Positions 10,741-20,136 of a DNA stretch of 64,000 nt are shown in pieces. Under the pieces are notes generated by a model. The model was given only the letters and a program-made list of their open reading frames with translations. It did not search any database and had not been told where the DNA came from. A program made the translations under genes and the position numbers. How positions within the stretch are numbered: position 1 is the stretch's first letter; the number at the start of each line of letters is the position of its first letter. Source of the stretch: Candidatus Streptomyces philanthi (GTDB lineage Bacteria; Actinomycetota; Actinomycetes; Streptomycetales; Streptomycetaceae); assembly GCA_018114805.1 (NCBI GenBank), contig CP073042.1, positions 1,984,001 through 2,048,000 of the forward strand, written 5' to 3'.

Positions 10741-11013
10741 ATGACGCAGACGCCCCCACCATGGGGTACGCAACGCATGGGTTCGTACGCGGCGACTACC
10801 CCGGAGCCGCAGTACGCGCCTGTGATCGATCCGGAAACGCAGATCGCCGTCATCGTCGACAAGCACGGACGAACGGTCGAGTTGGGTAGCCACGGCACCA
10901 GCACGAGCGGCCTGAAGCCGACCACGACCGCCCCCGGGGACGGAGCCGGCCCGGGCGCCGCGACCGACGCCGACAGTACCGAGTCATACGACCAGGACCA
11001 GAGTTCCGACTGA
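10741..11013 (+). CDS. Putative ATP-grasp-modified RiPP (graspetide) precursor
   Basis: Intact 90-residue precursor peptide of the putative ATP-grasp target RiPP family (the SAV_5884-associated system). The leader contains PPWGTQRMGSY and the conserved core-proximal block IDPETQIAVIVDKHGRTVEL, followed by GSHGTSTS. The C-terminal core is rich in Thr/Ser and Asp/Glu (TTTAPGDG, TDADSTESYDQDQSSD), as expected for side-chain ester or amide crosslinks made by an ATP-grasp ligase. ATG 10741 was chosen for the ggagacggagg Shine-Dalgarno ten bases upstream; an in-frame GTG at 10672 is less likely. The stop overlaps the maturase start by one base (TGATG at 11011-11015), so the genes are translationally coupled. 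Family assignment is by motif memory. Confidence 0.8.
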   Translation: MTQTPPPWGTQRMGSYAATTPEPQYAPVIDPETQIAVIVDKHGRTVELGSHGTSTSGLKPTTTAPGDGAGPGAATDADSTESYDQDQSSD

Positions 11014-11913
11014 TGCGGGACAGCGGTTCGGTGCTGGTGCTGACCAACCCTTACGACGTGACAGCGGACCTGGTGCTACGACTCCTCGCTGACTGCCATG
11101 TACCACGCGGACACCCAGCAGGGCACTCTCCGCACAGCGAGTCGGGTGATCGACACCACGCGGATCCACTCCGTCTGGGTGCGGAGGCCGTCGCCCTACC
11201 TGGGCCTGTCAGGGGCTGAGCGGCAGGATCGCCGGTTCGCCGCAGAACAAGCGCTATGGGGCACGGGCTGCATCATCGCGTCGTTGCCGGAGGCGCACTA
11301 CATGAATCACCCCTGGCGCAACCGAGCCGCAGAGTCCAAGCCCACACAGCTCTAGACCGCGCAACGCTGCGGATTCCCGGTGCCCAGCACGGTCATCACC
11401 AACGATCCGGACGAGGCGAGGATGTTCGCTGCCCACCAACCGGGCGGCGTCGTCTGCAAGCCCCTGTGGAACACGACCTACCGCGTGGGCGGTCAGCCGC
11501 ACAGCGTGTGGGTGCGCGAGGTGGGCGCCACCGACATCACTGACGCCGTAGCCGTCTGCCCACACGTATTCCAAGCCCGCGTGAGCAAGGAGTTCGACGC
11601 GCGCGTGACCGCGGTCGGCGGCCAACTGTTCGCGGTCCGGATCGACAGCCCCGATATCGACTGGCGCCGCCGCCAGGACCTCATGACGTGCACATCGATC
11701 GACGTGCCTGAGACCGTCGCCCAGGCCGCCGTCGCGTACCTTGCCGAATTCGGCCTGAACTACGGTGCGTTCGACTTCGCCGTAACCGCCGAGGGCGTCT
11801 GGTACTTCCTGGAGTGCAACCCGAACGGCCAGTGGGCTTGGCAGCCGGCGGATACCACCAGAGCCATCGCCCACGCCATCACCGAGCAGCTAGCGAAAGG
11901 CCCCGGTACGTGA
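11013..11913 (+). pseudogene. ATP-grasp RiPP maturase (SAV_5884 family), broken
   Basis: ATP-grasp ligase that would crosslink the precursor through side-chain carboxylates. It starts MRDSGSVLVLTNPYDVTADLV at ATG 11013, coupled to the precursor. Near 11095 the frame changes and about 20-25 family residues are missing before GTLRTASRVIDTTRIHSVW. This indicates a small deletion. A TAG at 11353-11355 interrupts ESKPTQL-TAQRCGFPV, where CAG (Gln) is expected. Past it, the catalytic region VCKPLWNT and the metal-binding end YFLECNPNGQWAW are intact to 11913. The 3' end overlaps the methyltransferase start (GTGA). With two inactivating lesions, the peptide cannot be matured from this locus unless another ligase acts in trans. 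Confidence 0.85.
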
Positions 11914-13052
11914 GCACTTCGACCCAGCTCCGCGAGACGTTGGCGGACAGTCTCACCGAGACGGGCGCCCTCACGGGCCCCGAGTGGCGGGGCGCAGTCA
12001 GCGCGGTGCCGCGTGAGGTGTTCGCGGGGTCCTACTTCAGGCCGGTACCGGGCACCGTACCGACCAGCTATCGGCCTGTGCGCGAAGGCGACCCCGGATG
12101 GTTGGAGGGGATCTACTCCGACGAGACGCTGATCACCCAACTGGACCGGCAGATCCGGCCGGACGATGTGGCGGAGGGGACCGCAATCGGCTCCCCCTCC
12201 TCCTCGTCCACCCTGCCGTCCCTGGTGCTGCGCATGTGGCAACAGCTCGGCGTCGAAGCCGGTCACCGGGTGTTGGAGATCGGCACCGGCACCGGATACT
12301 CGACCGCCCTCGGCGCGCACCACCTCGGGGACGCCAACCTCACCAGCATCGAATACGACCCTGTGGTCGGCGGTGCCGCCGCTGTGGCGCTCAAGGCGGC
12401 CGGCTTCGCGCCACGGCTGATCATCGGTGACGGGCTTCGCGGCGATCCGGACGGAGGCCCGTACGACCGACTGGTCGCCACGTGTTCGGTCCGGTACGTC
12501 CCGCTGCCGTGGCTGCACCAGGTCTGGACGGGTGGAAAGATCCTCGTCACTCTCTCTGGTTGGAGCCTCGCCAACGCCCTCGTCCTGCTGGATGTGACCG
12601 GCCCCGGGGAGGCGACCGGTCGGTTCCTGCCCGGCTACATCAGCTTCATGATCGCCCGGCCGCACGGTCGCCCACCCCGACCGGCGCTGTCGCTGCTGCC
12701 GGGAGACGAGCGCCCGAGCGAGATCGACCCGACGCAGCTCGATGACTGGACCGGTGGCTGGGTAGCGCAGCTCGCCGCCCCGGCAGCCGAACACCTGGGG
12801 ACCGGCGCCGTATAGATCCTCTGGGACGTGTCCACCGGCTCCCAGGCCCGGACCGCCCCCAGCCCCGATGGCGGCTGGACCGTCGTGCAGCGCGGTCCCG
12901 TTCGCCTGTGGGACCAGGTCGAACGGGCCGTGCGGCACTGGCAGGCCGCCGGCGAGCCGCACCAGGAGGGGTTCGGCATCACGATCTCGCCCGCCGGTCA
13001 GCGGGTGTGGCTCGGCACCGAGGCCGGCCCCGGGTGGGACCTGCCGATTTGA
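11910..13052 (+). pseudogene. PIMT-like methyltransferase of ATP-grasp peptide system, premature stop
   Basis: Protein-L-isoaspartate O-methyltransferase homologue of the kind encoded beside SAV_5884-type ATP-grasp maturases. In characterised aspartimide graspetides (fuscimiditide type) such enzymes convert an Asp to aspartimide. It starts at GTG 11910, overlapping the maturase stop. The SAM-binding motif VLEIGTGTGYSTAL and acidic strand SIEYD are present. A TAG at 12813-12815 ends the protein at 301 residues. The same frame continues (ILWDVSTGSQART) to GPGWDLPI and TGA 13052, the expected C-terminus of about 380 residues. The catalytic domain is intact but the C-terminal extension is lost, so residual activity is possible. 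Confidence 0.8.
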
Positions 13053-13400
13053 CGCGCTCCCGGCCCGGACCGCCGCCGGCAACCCCACAGGCGGTACGCA
13101 GGCGCCCGCCACGGCAGCGGGCCGGAAGCCCGCTCGCGAAATGGCCGAACAGCTGGCGACGTTGATCACATCGTATCTCAACCACCCTCGCCGCTGTCAG
13201 GCGCAGTGGTCACCTCGCTTCACCACCATAACTGGACGCCGTGCTAACGCATTTGGTGGAGATCGGACAGGGGAATAGGGAACTCCGACCGCCGCGCAGC
13301 CATGGAAAGGAGTAAGGGGCAGCCGGGCCCCTTCGACCGGGTCACGCCGTATGCGGTGTGGCGGACGGCCCGGGCGAGATGCTCTTCGAGAGGACGTACG
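13053..13400. other. Intergenic region downstream of the RiPP cluster
   Basis: About 350 bases. Reading frames here are open only because of high GC and match nothing I recognise. A slightly lower-GC patch around 13160-13280 may hold the promoter of the following secreted-protein remnant. Confidence 0.3.
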
Positions 13401-14799
13401 GTGAGTTTGCTCAGCACGAATCCCGGCGCGGCCGGCCGATCCGGTCGTCAGCGCGGCCCTGGCCGTCACAGCGGTCACGGCCACCGCGGCACCAGCACTC
13501 GCGGTCGCCCCGGGCGAGGGCCCGGCCGAGGACCGGACGGCGGCCCAGGGAGGGCTCGCCCACCCGTCGGCCGCGCTCGGCGCCGGCCCGATCAGCCGCA
13601 CGACGACCGGCCACCACGCGTTCGAACACGGGCGCGCCGGCCGCCCCGCCGGGACCCCGCACGCCACCCCCGCCCACCCGTCCGCCGGCCCGATCTCGCG
13701 CGCCGCCGGCTGGCAGGAGAGATACGGTGGCCGAGCGGGACGCCACGGGCATCCGCCTGACGCGCGTGGACGCGCACGTCACGTGGGCGTCGGGGATGCG
13801 CTTCGACTGGTACGAGAACGACTTCGACTTCGTACCCACGCTGTGGGAGCGCGACGACCACAAGGGCACCGGGTGGAAGGAGCGGGCGACCATACCCGGG
13901 CCGAACGGGTACAGCGAGCGGTGGAACGACGTGGACGCCTCGTCCAGCCGCAGTGCGGTGCTGGTCGCGACTACCACGAGCTGTCCGGCGGCGTCGTCAA
14001 CCAGAGCTGGAACGGCCGGGCGTGGAAGAACTCGGTGGCCTCGGTACCGAAGGACACGATCGGTGCGGGCTTCCTGGCCGTCGACGCGCGCACCGCGACC
14101 GACGCCTGGGCGAAGGGCTGGGCCCAGGTGCCCACCAGCGACCCGAACGACAGCAAGAACGTGGGCCTACTCAGCCACTGGAACGGCACCCGCTGGACCG
14201 CAGCGAAGCTGCCCGCCGTCGGCGGTGACCGGGACGGCTGGCACCTAGTCACGGTGACCGCACTGGCCGCCGCCGACGTGTGGGCGGCGGGCTCGGTGTA
14301 CGGCGACGCGGGCACCCGGCCGCTCCTCCTGCACTTCGACGGCAAGAGCTGGCGCGAGGTGCGGGTGCCGGACCTCGGCGACGTACAGGCCCAGTTCGAC
14401 ACGCTCGCGCCCGGCCCGGACGGCGTGGTGTGGGCCGGCGGTACGACCAAGGCGGCGGACGGCACCCTGAGCGGTTTCGCCCTGCGGTACGCGAACGGCA
14501 CCTGGACCCGCAAGCCGCTGCCGGCCGGCACCGCGCCGGTGGCCGCAGTGACCGTCAACGGGGACGCGCCGGTGTTCGTGGTCGTCGTGGGCGAGGAGCG
14601 GACCGACGCGGTGCAGGGCAACGCCACGGGTACCCGCTGGATCTCGCTCGGCCTGGCCGACGCCGCCGCGCCGCCGCTGAACGGCTTTGACGTACTGGCC
14701 TCGGGCAAGACCATCGACGTGCTGGGACACCGCCCGCCCTCGGGCGGCACCGGACGCATCGGCTACCCGGTCGTCCTGACCAAGACCGTCACACCCTGA
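13401..14799 (+). pseudogene. Secreted beta-propeller-like protein with W-N-G-x-x-W repeats, broken
   Basis: Exported protein of unknown function built from repeats such as SWNGRAWKN, HWNGTRWTA, HFDGKSWRE and YANGTWTRK, a pattern seen in streptomycete secreted propeller proteins. From GTG 13401 (VSLLSTNPGAAGR) the frame must shift near 13435 to read the signal-peptide core PVVSAALAVTAVTATAAPALA. It shifts again near 13720, to TRVDAHVTWASGMRFDW, and near 13970, to HELSGGVVNQSWNG. From there it is open to TGA 14799. With three frame changes, no exported product is possible, although the last 270 residues are well preserved. Repeat type and signal peptide are read directly; fold is inference. 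Confidence 0.75.
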
Positions 14800-14910
14800 C
14801 GAGACCGTCGGACCGGCGGCTGGGAACGGGCCCCGCAGCGGTACCGGCCGGCGCGGTCGGACGGTGGGTTGCGCTGGGCGGGCAGGGGCTTGACCACCCG
14901 GTCTAGCCAC

Positions 14911-14939
14911 GGCCACCGACCTACTCCAGGTCGGTGGCC
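14911..14939. terminator. Hairpin terminator
   Basis: Perfect 12-base stem (ggccaccgacct / aggtcggtggcc) with a 5-base loop, about 110 bases after the secreted-protein stop and before the PPOX gene. No U-run. Confidence 0.65.
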
Positions 14940-14955
14940 ACCGCCATTTCCACCG

Positions 14956-14988
14956 AGAGCCGGCTCCGGGTGGGACCTGCCCATCTGA
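14956..14988 (+). pseudogene. Remnant of a second PIMT-like methyltransferase C-terminus
   Basis: Encodes RAGSGWDLPI followed by TGA. This closely matches the last residues of the methyltransferase at 13023-13052 (EAGPGWDLPI then TGA), with only a few base differences over about 33 bases. Nothing upstream extends the match, so it looks like the tail of a deleted paralogue or a local duplication. Short, so chance cannot be excluded. Confidence 0.4.
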
Positions 14989-15046
14989 TCCGCCCGGCCC
15001 GGGACGTGCCCGGAATGCCCTGCCCGTCGGGCACGTTGAGAACGCC

Positions 15047-15299
15047 GTGACTCAAAAGCCCACGTCTCCGCGCACCCTGACCGACACCGCGCTCTCCGAC
15101 CTGCTCGGCCAGCAGCACTTCGGCACCCTCGCCACCGTCAAGCGCAGTGGCCACCCGCACCTCACCACCATGCTCTACCGCTGGGACCCCGAGACCCGGT
15201 TGGTGCGGTTTCTGACGACGGCCGACCGGGCCAAGGTCAAGCACCTGCGGCGCAACCCCCGCGCGGCCCTTCACGTGCCGGGCGGCGACGTCTGGCTCG
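15047..15299 (+). pseudogene. PPOX-class flavin/F420-binding oxidoreductase, N-terminal half only
   Basis: Starts GTG 15047 with MTQKPTSPRTLTDTALSDLL, then QQHFGTLATVKRSGHPHLT and RNPRAALHVPGGDVW, typical of the split-barrel pyridoxamine-phosphate-oxidase-like family (about 135-150 residues). It covers only the first 84 residues. The sequence then switches, without a stop, into the C-terminus of an unrelated transporter in another frame (see 15300-15596). The active barrel is incomplete. Confidence 0.75.
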
Positions 15300-15596
15300 T
15301 TCGCCGTCGGCTCCACGCTGATCGCGCGGGCGCTGTACACGGCGAGCGCGGAGCCCACCCTAGGCGGCGGCTTCGCAACGGCCGCGTTCAACGTGGGCGC
15401 CGCGATCGGCCCCGTGGCCGGCGCCCTGGCCATCGGCGCGGGCGCCGGCTACCGCGCGCCCCTGTGGGTCAGCGCCCTGCTCGTCGCCCTCGCGTTCGCC
15501 GTGGCGGGCGTGGCGGGCGTGGCGGGCGTGGCCACGGCCGCACGCCGCCGCTCGGCGGGCGAGCGCGGTGATCAGGCGCCGGCGCCGACCACCTGA
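15300..15596 (+). pseudogene. MFS transporter, C-terminal fragment
   Basis: Reads FAVGSTLIARALYTASAEP, then GGGFATAAFNVGAAIGPVAG and YRAPLWVSALLVALAFAVAG, the last helices of a drug-efflux MFS protein (chloramphenicol-resistance-like group), ending at TGA 15596. It has no start and is joined directly to the truncated PPOX gene. A single deletion that removed the end of one gene and about 300 residues of the next is the simplest explanation. Confidence 0.75.
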
Positions 15597-15649
15597 GCCC
15601 GCGGGGGCGGCCGTTCCCGGTCGGGCCGGCCGCCGCACGGGCCGGTCCG

Positions 15650-16519
15650 CTACCCGGGCCGTGCGACGAGGAAGTCCGCGAGGGAGGAGGCGAGCGCGGT
15701 CGGCGCCTCCTCGGCCACGTGGTGTCCGGAGTCGATGCCGTGGCCCCGTACGCCCGGTGCCCACCGGCGCCAGATCCGCAACGGGTCCCCGTACAGGTCC
15801 TCCAGGTCGTCCCGCAGCGACCACAGGACCAGGGCCGGGCACCGTACGCGCCTCCCGGCGGCGCGGTCCTCCTCCTCGTGTCGCCGGTCGACGGTGAGGC
15901 CGGCCCGGTAGTCCTCCAGCATCGCCCGCACCACGTCGGGGTCGCGCGTGGCCGCGCGCCACTCGTCGTGGTTCTCCTGGCCCATGCTGTGCGGGTCGCC
16001 GTGGTACCAGTGGTCCGGATCGGCGTTGATGACCCGCTCGGGGATGTCCGACTGGGCGAAGAAGAACCAGTGCCACCACTGGGTGGCGAACTCGGGCGTG
16101 ATGCGGGACAGGTGGTCGCTGACGGGCAGGCAGTCGATCAGCGCCACCCGCGAGACCGCGTCGGGGTGGTCGAGCGCGAGCCGCAGCGCGACGGCGCCGC
16201 CCCGGTCATGCCCGGCGAGCGCGAAGCGGGTGTGGCCGAGGGAGCGCATGACCTCGACCACGTCACCGGCGACGGCCCGCTTGGAGTGCCCGGTGTGGTC
16301 CGGGGTGGGCGCCGGTCCGGTGGACCGGCCGTACCCACGCAGGTCGGGGCAGACCACGGTGAAGCCGCCCTGGACCAGGAGCGGAGCGACCCGGTGCCAG
16401 GTCGCCGATGTCCGGGGGTGGCCGTGCAGCAGTACCACCGGCGGCCCCTGCCTGCCGTGCCGTACGAAGATCGACGCATCGCCGACCCGGACCCGTTCGG
16501 CCTCGAAGCCCTCGAACAA
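15650..16519 (-). CDS. Alpha/beta hydrolase (haloacetate dehalogenase / epoxide hydrolase-like)
   Basis: Intact 289-residue cytoplasmic hydrolase. HGHPRTSATWHRVAP forms the oxyanion region, VCPDLRGYGRS follows, and the nucleophile elbow GHDRGG has Asp as nucleophile, as in fluoroacetate dehalogenases and epoxide hydrolases. A cap-domain Trp/His stretch (WWHWFFFAQ) is next, then the acidic residue region LVLWSLRDDLE and the catalytic His in SGHHVAEE. An Asp nucleophile with the WHWFF cap favours a dehalogenase-like enzyme, but the substrate is unknown. Single gene, convergent with the 15047 remnants. ATG 16519 is the only start giving the canonical N-terminus MFEGFEAERV. No lesion is seen despite broken neighbours. 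Confidence 0.8.
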   Translation of the reverse strand: MFEGFEAERVRVGDASIFVRHGRQGPPVVLLHGHPRTSATWHRVAPLLVQGGFTVVCPDLRGYGRSTGPAPTPDHTGHSKRAVAGDVVEVMRSLGHTRFALAGHDRGGAVALRLALDHPDAVSRVALIDCLPVSDHLSRITPEFATQWWHWFFFAQSDIPERVINADPDHWYHGDPHSMGQENHDEWRAATRDPDVVRAMLEDYRAGLTVDRRHEEEDRAAGRRVRCPALVLWSLRDDLEDLYGDPLRIWRRWAPGVRGHGIDSGHHVAEEAPTALASSLADFLVARPG

Positions 16520-17262
16520 GGCTCACACCTCCGCACTCGTTGCCACACCGCCCGCCGCGTCCGTCGGTCGGGAGCGACCGCGCACTCGCCCACGTGGACG
16601 ACCGGACACCGGGCCGTCGGCCGGCACGGGCCAGCCTCCGCGTCGGCGGGTGCTGGACGACACGGCCTTCCGCCTGCCCCCGGGGACGCCGTGAACACAC
16701 CCTCCCGTTCGCGGCGCGCCGCCGAAGCCCCCGCCCACGCCGTCGCCGCCCGGCGGAAACGGAGGCGGCCCACGCCGAGCCCACCCGCCCCGCCCGACCC
16801 GGGTCCGACGCACCGTCACACGCGTGGGACGCGTCAGCCCGGGTACTCGAGCCGCCATGTTCCGCTTCGACCTCGTTCCCACCCCCGGCCGCCGCACGGG
16901 TCCACCGCGCGGCCGGTCGGGTGACCCACCACACGTGTGGCGCCCGCCCGACCCGGCGCCCGCGACCACCCACCGAACGGCCACGTCACGGCCCTCCCGG
17001 GCGCCGGCGCGCGGGCCGCGCCGCACCCACCCGTCGGGCCCCGGCACACCGCCGGGCGGGGGCGCCGGGCCCGTGTCGGGTGTGCGCACCCCTCACCCGA
17101 CGGAGGACGCACGCCTCACCCGACAGGGGCCGCACGCTCGTCCGGGCGCGCGCCGCCTGGCTGAACTCGCCGGGCGCTCTTGTTTGTCGAGCGCCCCCCA
17201 CGGTCAAGGCTGTGACGTTGCCGCTCTCAGTAACGCACGACACCGTTCCCAGGCACGGAGGA
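16520..17262. other. Long GC-rich intergenic region upstream of catalase
   Basis: About 740 bases, very high GC, with no coding signature I can defend. Open frames exist on both strands but with codon patterns typical of shadows. It should contain the promoters for the divergent hydrolase and the catalase. The stretch gttgccgctctcagtaacg before the catalase start could be part of its promoter. Confidence 0.35.
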
Positions 17263-19542
17263 ATGATGGGCAAGTCCAATCCGATCAAGGCAGCGGCCGA
17301 GAAGCTGGCCGACGCGCTGCGCGACGTCCCCGGCCCGGCCGACGGCATCCCCGGCAAGCCGGGGGCCGAGACGCCACCGGTCGACGAGCCGACCGAGCCC
17401 CGCGGCCCCCTGCCGCCCAAGCCCGACCAGGGCTCCCCCGCCACCGTCTCCCCCACCGGGCAGCCGACCGGCACCGACCCCGCTGACGTGGCGCAGGGCG
17501 GTCAGTACCTGACAACCGCCCAGGGCGCGCGGCTGTACGAGACGGACAAGTCGCTGCAGGCCGGGCCGCGCGGCCCGGTGCTGCTCCAGGACCACCACCT
17601 GCGCGAGAAGATCACCCACTTCGACCATGAGCGCATCCCGGAGCGCGTGGTGCACGCGCGCGGCGCGGCGGCGCACGGCGTCTTCCACGGCTACGGCACG
17701 GCCGGCCAGGTCACCAAGGCCGCGTTCCTGGCCAAGGACGTGGCGACGCCGGTGTTCGTGCGCTTCTCCACCGTGCTGGGCTCGCGCGGCTCGGCCGACA
17801 CCGTGCGCGACACGCGCGGCTTCGCCACGAAGTTCTACATCACCGAGGGCGTGTGGGACCTGGTCGGCAACAACATCCCGGTGTTCTTCATCCAGGACGC
17901 GATCAAGTTCCCCGACATCATCCACGCCGGCAAGCCGCACCCGGACCGGGAGATCCCGCAGGCGCAGAGCGCGCACGACACGTTCTGGGACTTCGTCTCG
18001 CTGCACACCGAGGCAGTCCACCACACCCTGTGGAACATGTCCGACCGTGGCATCCCGCGCTCCTACCGCACTATGGAGGGGTTCGGCGTCCACACCTTCC
18101 GGCTGGTCAACGCCGAGGGCAAGACGACGCTGGTAAAGTTCCACTGGAAGCCCAAGCTGGGCGTGCACTCCATGGTCTGGGAGGAGGCGCAGATCGCCGG
18201 CGGCGTCAACCCCGACTTCCACCGCCGCGACCTCGCCAACGCGATCGAGGCCGGCGCGTACCCGCATTGGGAGCTGGGCATCCAGACCTTCCCGGACACC
18301 CCGGAACAGATGTACGAGGGCATCGACCTGCTCGACCCGACGAAGATCGTCCCGGAGGAGATCGCGCCCGTGCAGCCGATCGGGCTGCTGACGCTGAACG
18401 CCAACCCGACCAACTTCTTCGCCGAGACCGAGCAGGTCGCCTTCCACCCAGGACACCTGGTGCCCGGCATCGACATCACCGACGACCCGCTGCTCGCCGG
18501 CCGGCTGTTCTCGTACCTGGACACCCAGATCACCCGGCTCGCCGGCCCCAACTTCGGTCAGATCCCGATCAACCGCACGCACGCGCCGGTCAACGACATG
18601 CTGCGGGACGGCTTCCACCAGGCCGCGGTGCACCGCGGCGTCGCCCCGTACCGGCCCAACTCGCTCGACGGCGGCTGCCCGTTCCTAGCCGGCGCGGACA
18701 CCGGCGCGTACATCGAGGTGCCGGTCGAGGTGCCGGCGGCCCGCAAAGTACGGGAGTCGCCGGCCACCTTCGAGGACCACTTCAGCCAGCCACGGCTGTT
18801 CTGGCAAAGCCTGACGGACGTGGAGCGCGAGCACGTCATCGCCGCGTACACCTTCGAGCTAGGCAAGTGCTACGAGAACGCGGTCAAGGAACGGCAGCTC
18901 AGGGTGCTGGCCAACATCGACCCGGAGCTGTGCGAGCAGGTCGCCACCGGCCTCGGCCTGCCGGTGCCCGAGCCCACCGTGGAACTCACCCCGGTCCAGC
19001 CGAGCCCGGCCCTGTCCCAACTGGGCCAGACCTGGCCGGTGGAAGGGCGGATCGTCGGCATCGTCACCGGGGGCGGCGGCGACCTGGACGGGGTGCGCGC
19101 GGTGCGCCAGGCGGTGCTGGACGCGGGCATGGTGCCGCTGGTGGTGGCGCCGTCGGGCGGCCAGCTCGGCCCGACCGGCGACCCGATCACCATCCAGCGC
19201 TCGTTCGCGACCGCCCGCTCCATCGAGTTCGACGCCCTCCTGCTGGCCGGCGTGCCGGGCCCGGGCGCGGACGCCTACGGGGCGCGGGACGCCAAGGCCG
19301 GCGACGAGTCGGCCCGCGCCGCCGCCGCGACCGACCCGCGGGTGCTGCTGCTCTCCGAGACGTACCGGCACGGCAAGGCGATCGGCGGCTGGGCCGGCGC
19401 CGACACGGTGCTGGCCGCAGCCGGCATCCCGGCCGACGCGCCGGGCGTCGTCGTGGCCGAGTCCGGCGACGCCGCGCTCGACCGCGTCACGGAGCTGCTG
19501 GGCAACCACCGGGTCTGGGAGCGGTTCACCCCCGCGATCTGA
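17263..19542 (+). CDS. katE: Large-subunit catalase (clade 2, KatE/HPII-type)
   Basis: Haem catalase converting hydrogen peroxide to water and oxygen; 759 residues, the large clade-2 size. An N-terminal extension rich in Pro/Gly (about 1-75) precedes the core. The distal His lies in RVVHARGAAAHG (about H131), the distal Asn in LVGNNIPVFFIQD (about 203-204) and the proximal haem Tyr in RLFSYLDTQ (about Y418). A C-terminal flavodoxin/class-I-glutaminase-like domain starts near 615 (WPVEGRIVGIVTGGGG). Two adjacent ATGs (17263 and 17266) follow ggagga; the second has better spacing. Intact, consistent with retained oxidative-stress defence. Gene symbol by similarity to HPII; Streptomyces paralogue naming is uncertain. 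Confidence 0.9.
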   Translation: MMGKSNPIKAAAEKLADALRDVPGPADGIPGKPGAETPPVDEPTEPRGPLPPKPDQGSPATVSPTGQPTGTDPADVAQGGQYLTTAQGARLYETDKSLQAGPRGPVLLQDHHLREKITHFDHERIPERVVHARGAAAHGVFHGYGTAGQVTKAAFLAKDVATPVFVRFSTVLGSRGSADTVRDTRGFATKFYITEGVWDLVGNNIPVFFIQDAIKFPDIIHAGKPHPDREIPQAQSAHDTFWDFVSLHTEAVHHTLWNMSDRGIPRSYRTMEGFGVHTFRLVNAEGKTTLVKFHWKPKLGVHSMVWEEAQIAGGVNPDFHRRDLANAIEAGAYPHWELGIQTFPDTPEQMYEGIDLLDPTKIVPEEIAPVQPIGLLTLNANPTNFFAETEQVAFHPGHLVPGIDITDDPLLAGRLFSYLDTQITRLAGPNFGQIPINRTHAPVNDMLRDGFHQAAVHRGVAPYRPNSLDGGCPFLAGADTGAYIEVPVEVPAARKVRESPATFEDHFSQPRLFWQSLTDVEREHVIAAYTFELGKCYENAVKERQLRVLANIDPELCEQVATGLGLPVPEPTVELTPVQPSPALSQLGQTWPVEGRIVGIVTGGGGDLDGVRAVRQAVLDAGMVPLVVAPSGGQLGPTGDPITIQRSFATARSIEFDALLLAGVPGPGADAYGARDAKAGDESARAAAATDPRVLLLSETYRHGKAIGGWAGADTVLAAAGIPADAPGVVVAESGDAALDRVTELLGNHRVWERFTPAI

Positions 19543-19751
19543 TCCCCTCGCCCACGACACGGGGCCCGCGCCCGCCTCCCCGGGCCGGGCCCCGCGCCGT
19601 GCCGTCCCTGGCACCCGGTGCCACCCGTGACATGGGTCCGTGAGGTCGCGATATCGGGGAGAGTACGCCGTGAGTACCCCGGGTACGCGAGGAGCGGACG
19701 TCGATCGTCCCCCGACGAAAACCGATCGTCGCCTGACGGAAGGAGACGCAC

Positions 19752-20019
19752 GTGCTGATGGCCCACCCCGCGGTTCTGCAACGGCTCGTCGACCAGTACG
19801 AGGCTGCGCACGCTTCACGCGGAGGCCGGAGACGAGGCCGCCCGACGGCGTATGGACGACGTCGCCTACACCCTGTGCGTCTCGACGAGCACCCGTGACG
19901 TGGACACCGCGCTGATCTCCGCCCGCTACCACCTCCCCAGTGCCCGCGTGCAGGACGACTCCCTGCTGTCCAGCGACGACGACGCGGAACCGGCACAGCC
20001 GGTCCCGGGCGGCGTGTGA
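19752..20019 (+). pseudogene. DUF5133-type small protein, frameshifted
   Basis: Short streptomycete protein of unknown function, starting GTG 19752 or ATG 19758 (MAHPAVLQRLVDQYEA) after an aaggaga Shine-Dalgarno. The frame shifts near 19803, where about two bases are missing. The family sequence resumes as HAEAGDEAARRRMDDVAYTL, then STRDVDTALISARYHLP, to TGA 20019. Intact length would be about 88 residues. The DUF assignment is by recognition of the MxDVAYTLCVxTxTRDVD block. A very stable hairpin follows at 20042-20077. Confidence 0.7.
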
Positions 20020-20041
20020 CGCTCGCCGCACCCTCGGTAAC

Positions 20042-20077
20042 CCCAGCGCCCGCGTGCCACGGCACGCGGGCGCTGGG
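20042..20077. terminator. Very stable hairpin terminator
   Basis: Perfect 17-base inverted repeat (cccagcgcccgcgtgcc and its complement) with only two bases between the arms. It lies 22 bases after the DUF5133 stop and is convergent with the next minus-strand gene, so it probably serves both. Confidence 0.85.
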
Positions 20078-20136
20078 TTGTCTCAGCGGCTCACGGGGGC
20101 GGGCTTGGTTGGGGCAGGGGGCTGCCCCGCTCCGCG

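Noticed and set aside
15719..16924. Long plus-strand open frame across the alpha/beta hydrolase
   Set aside because: Antisense of a well-conserved hydrolase; translation shows no family features.
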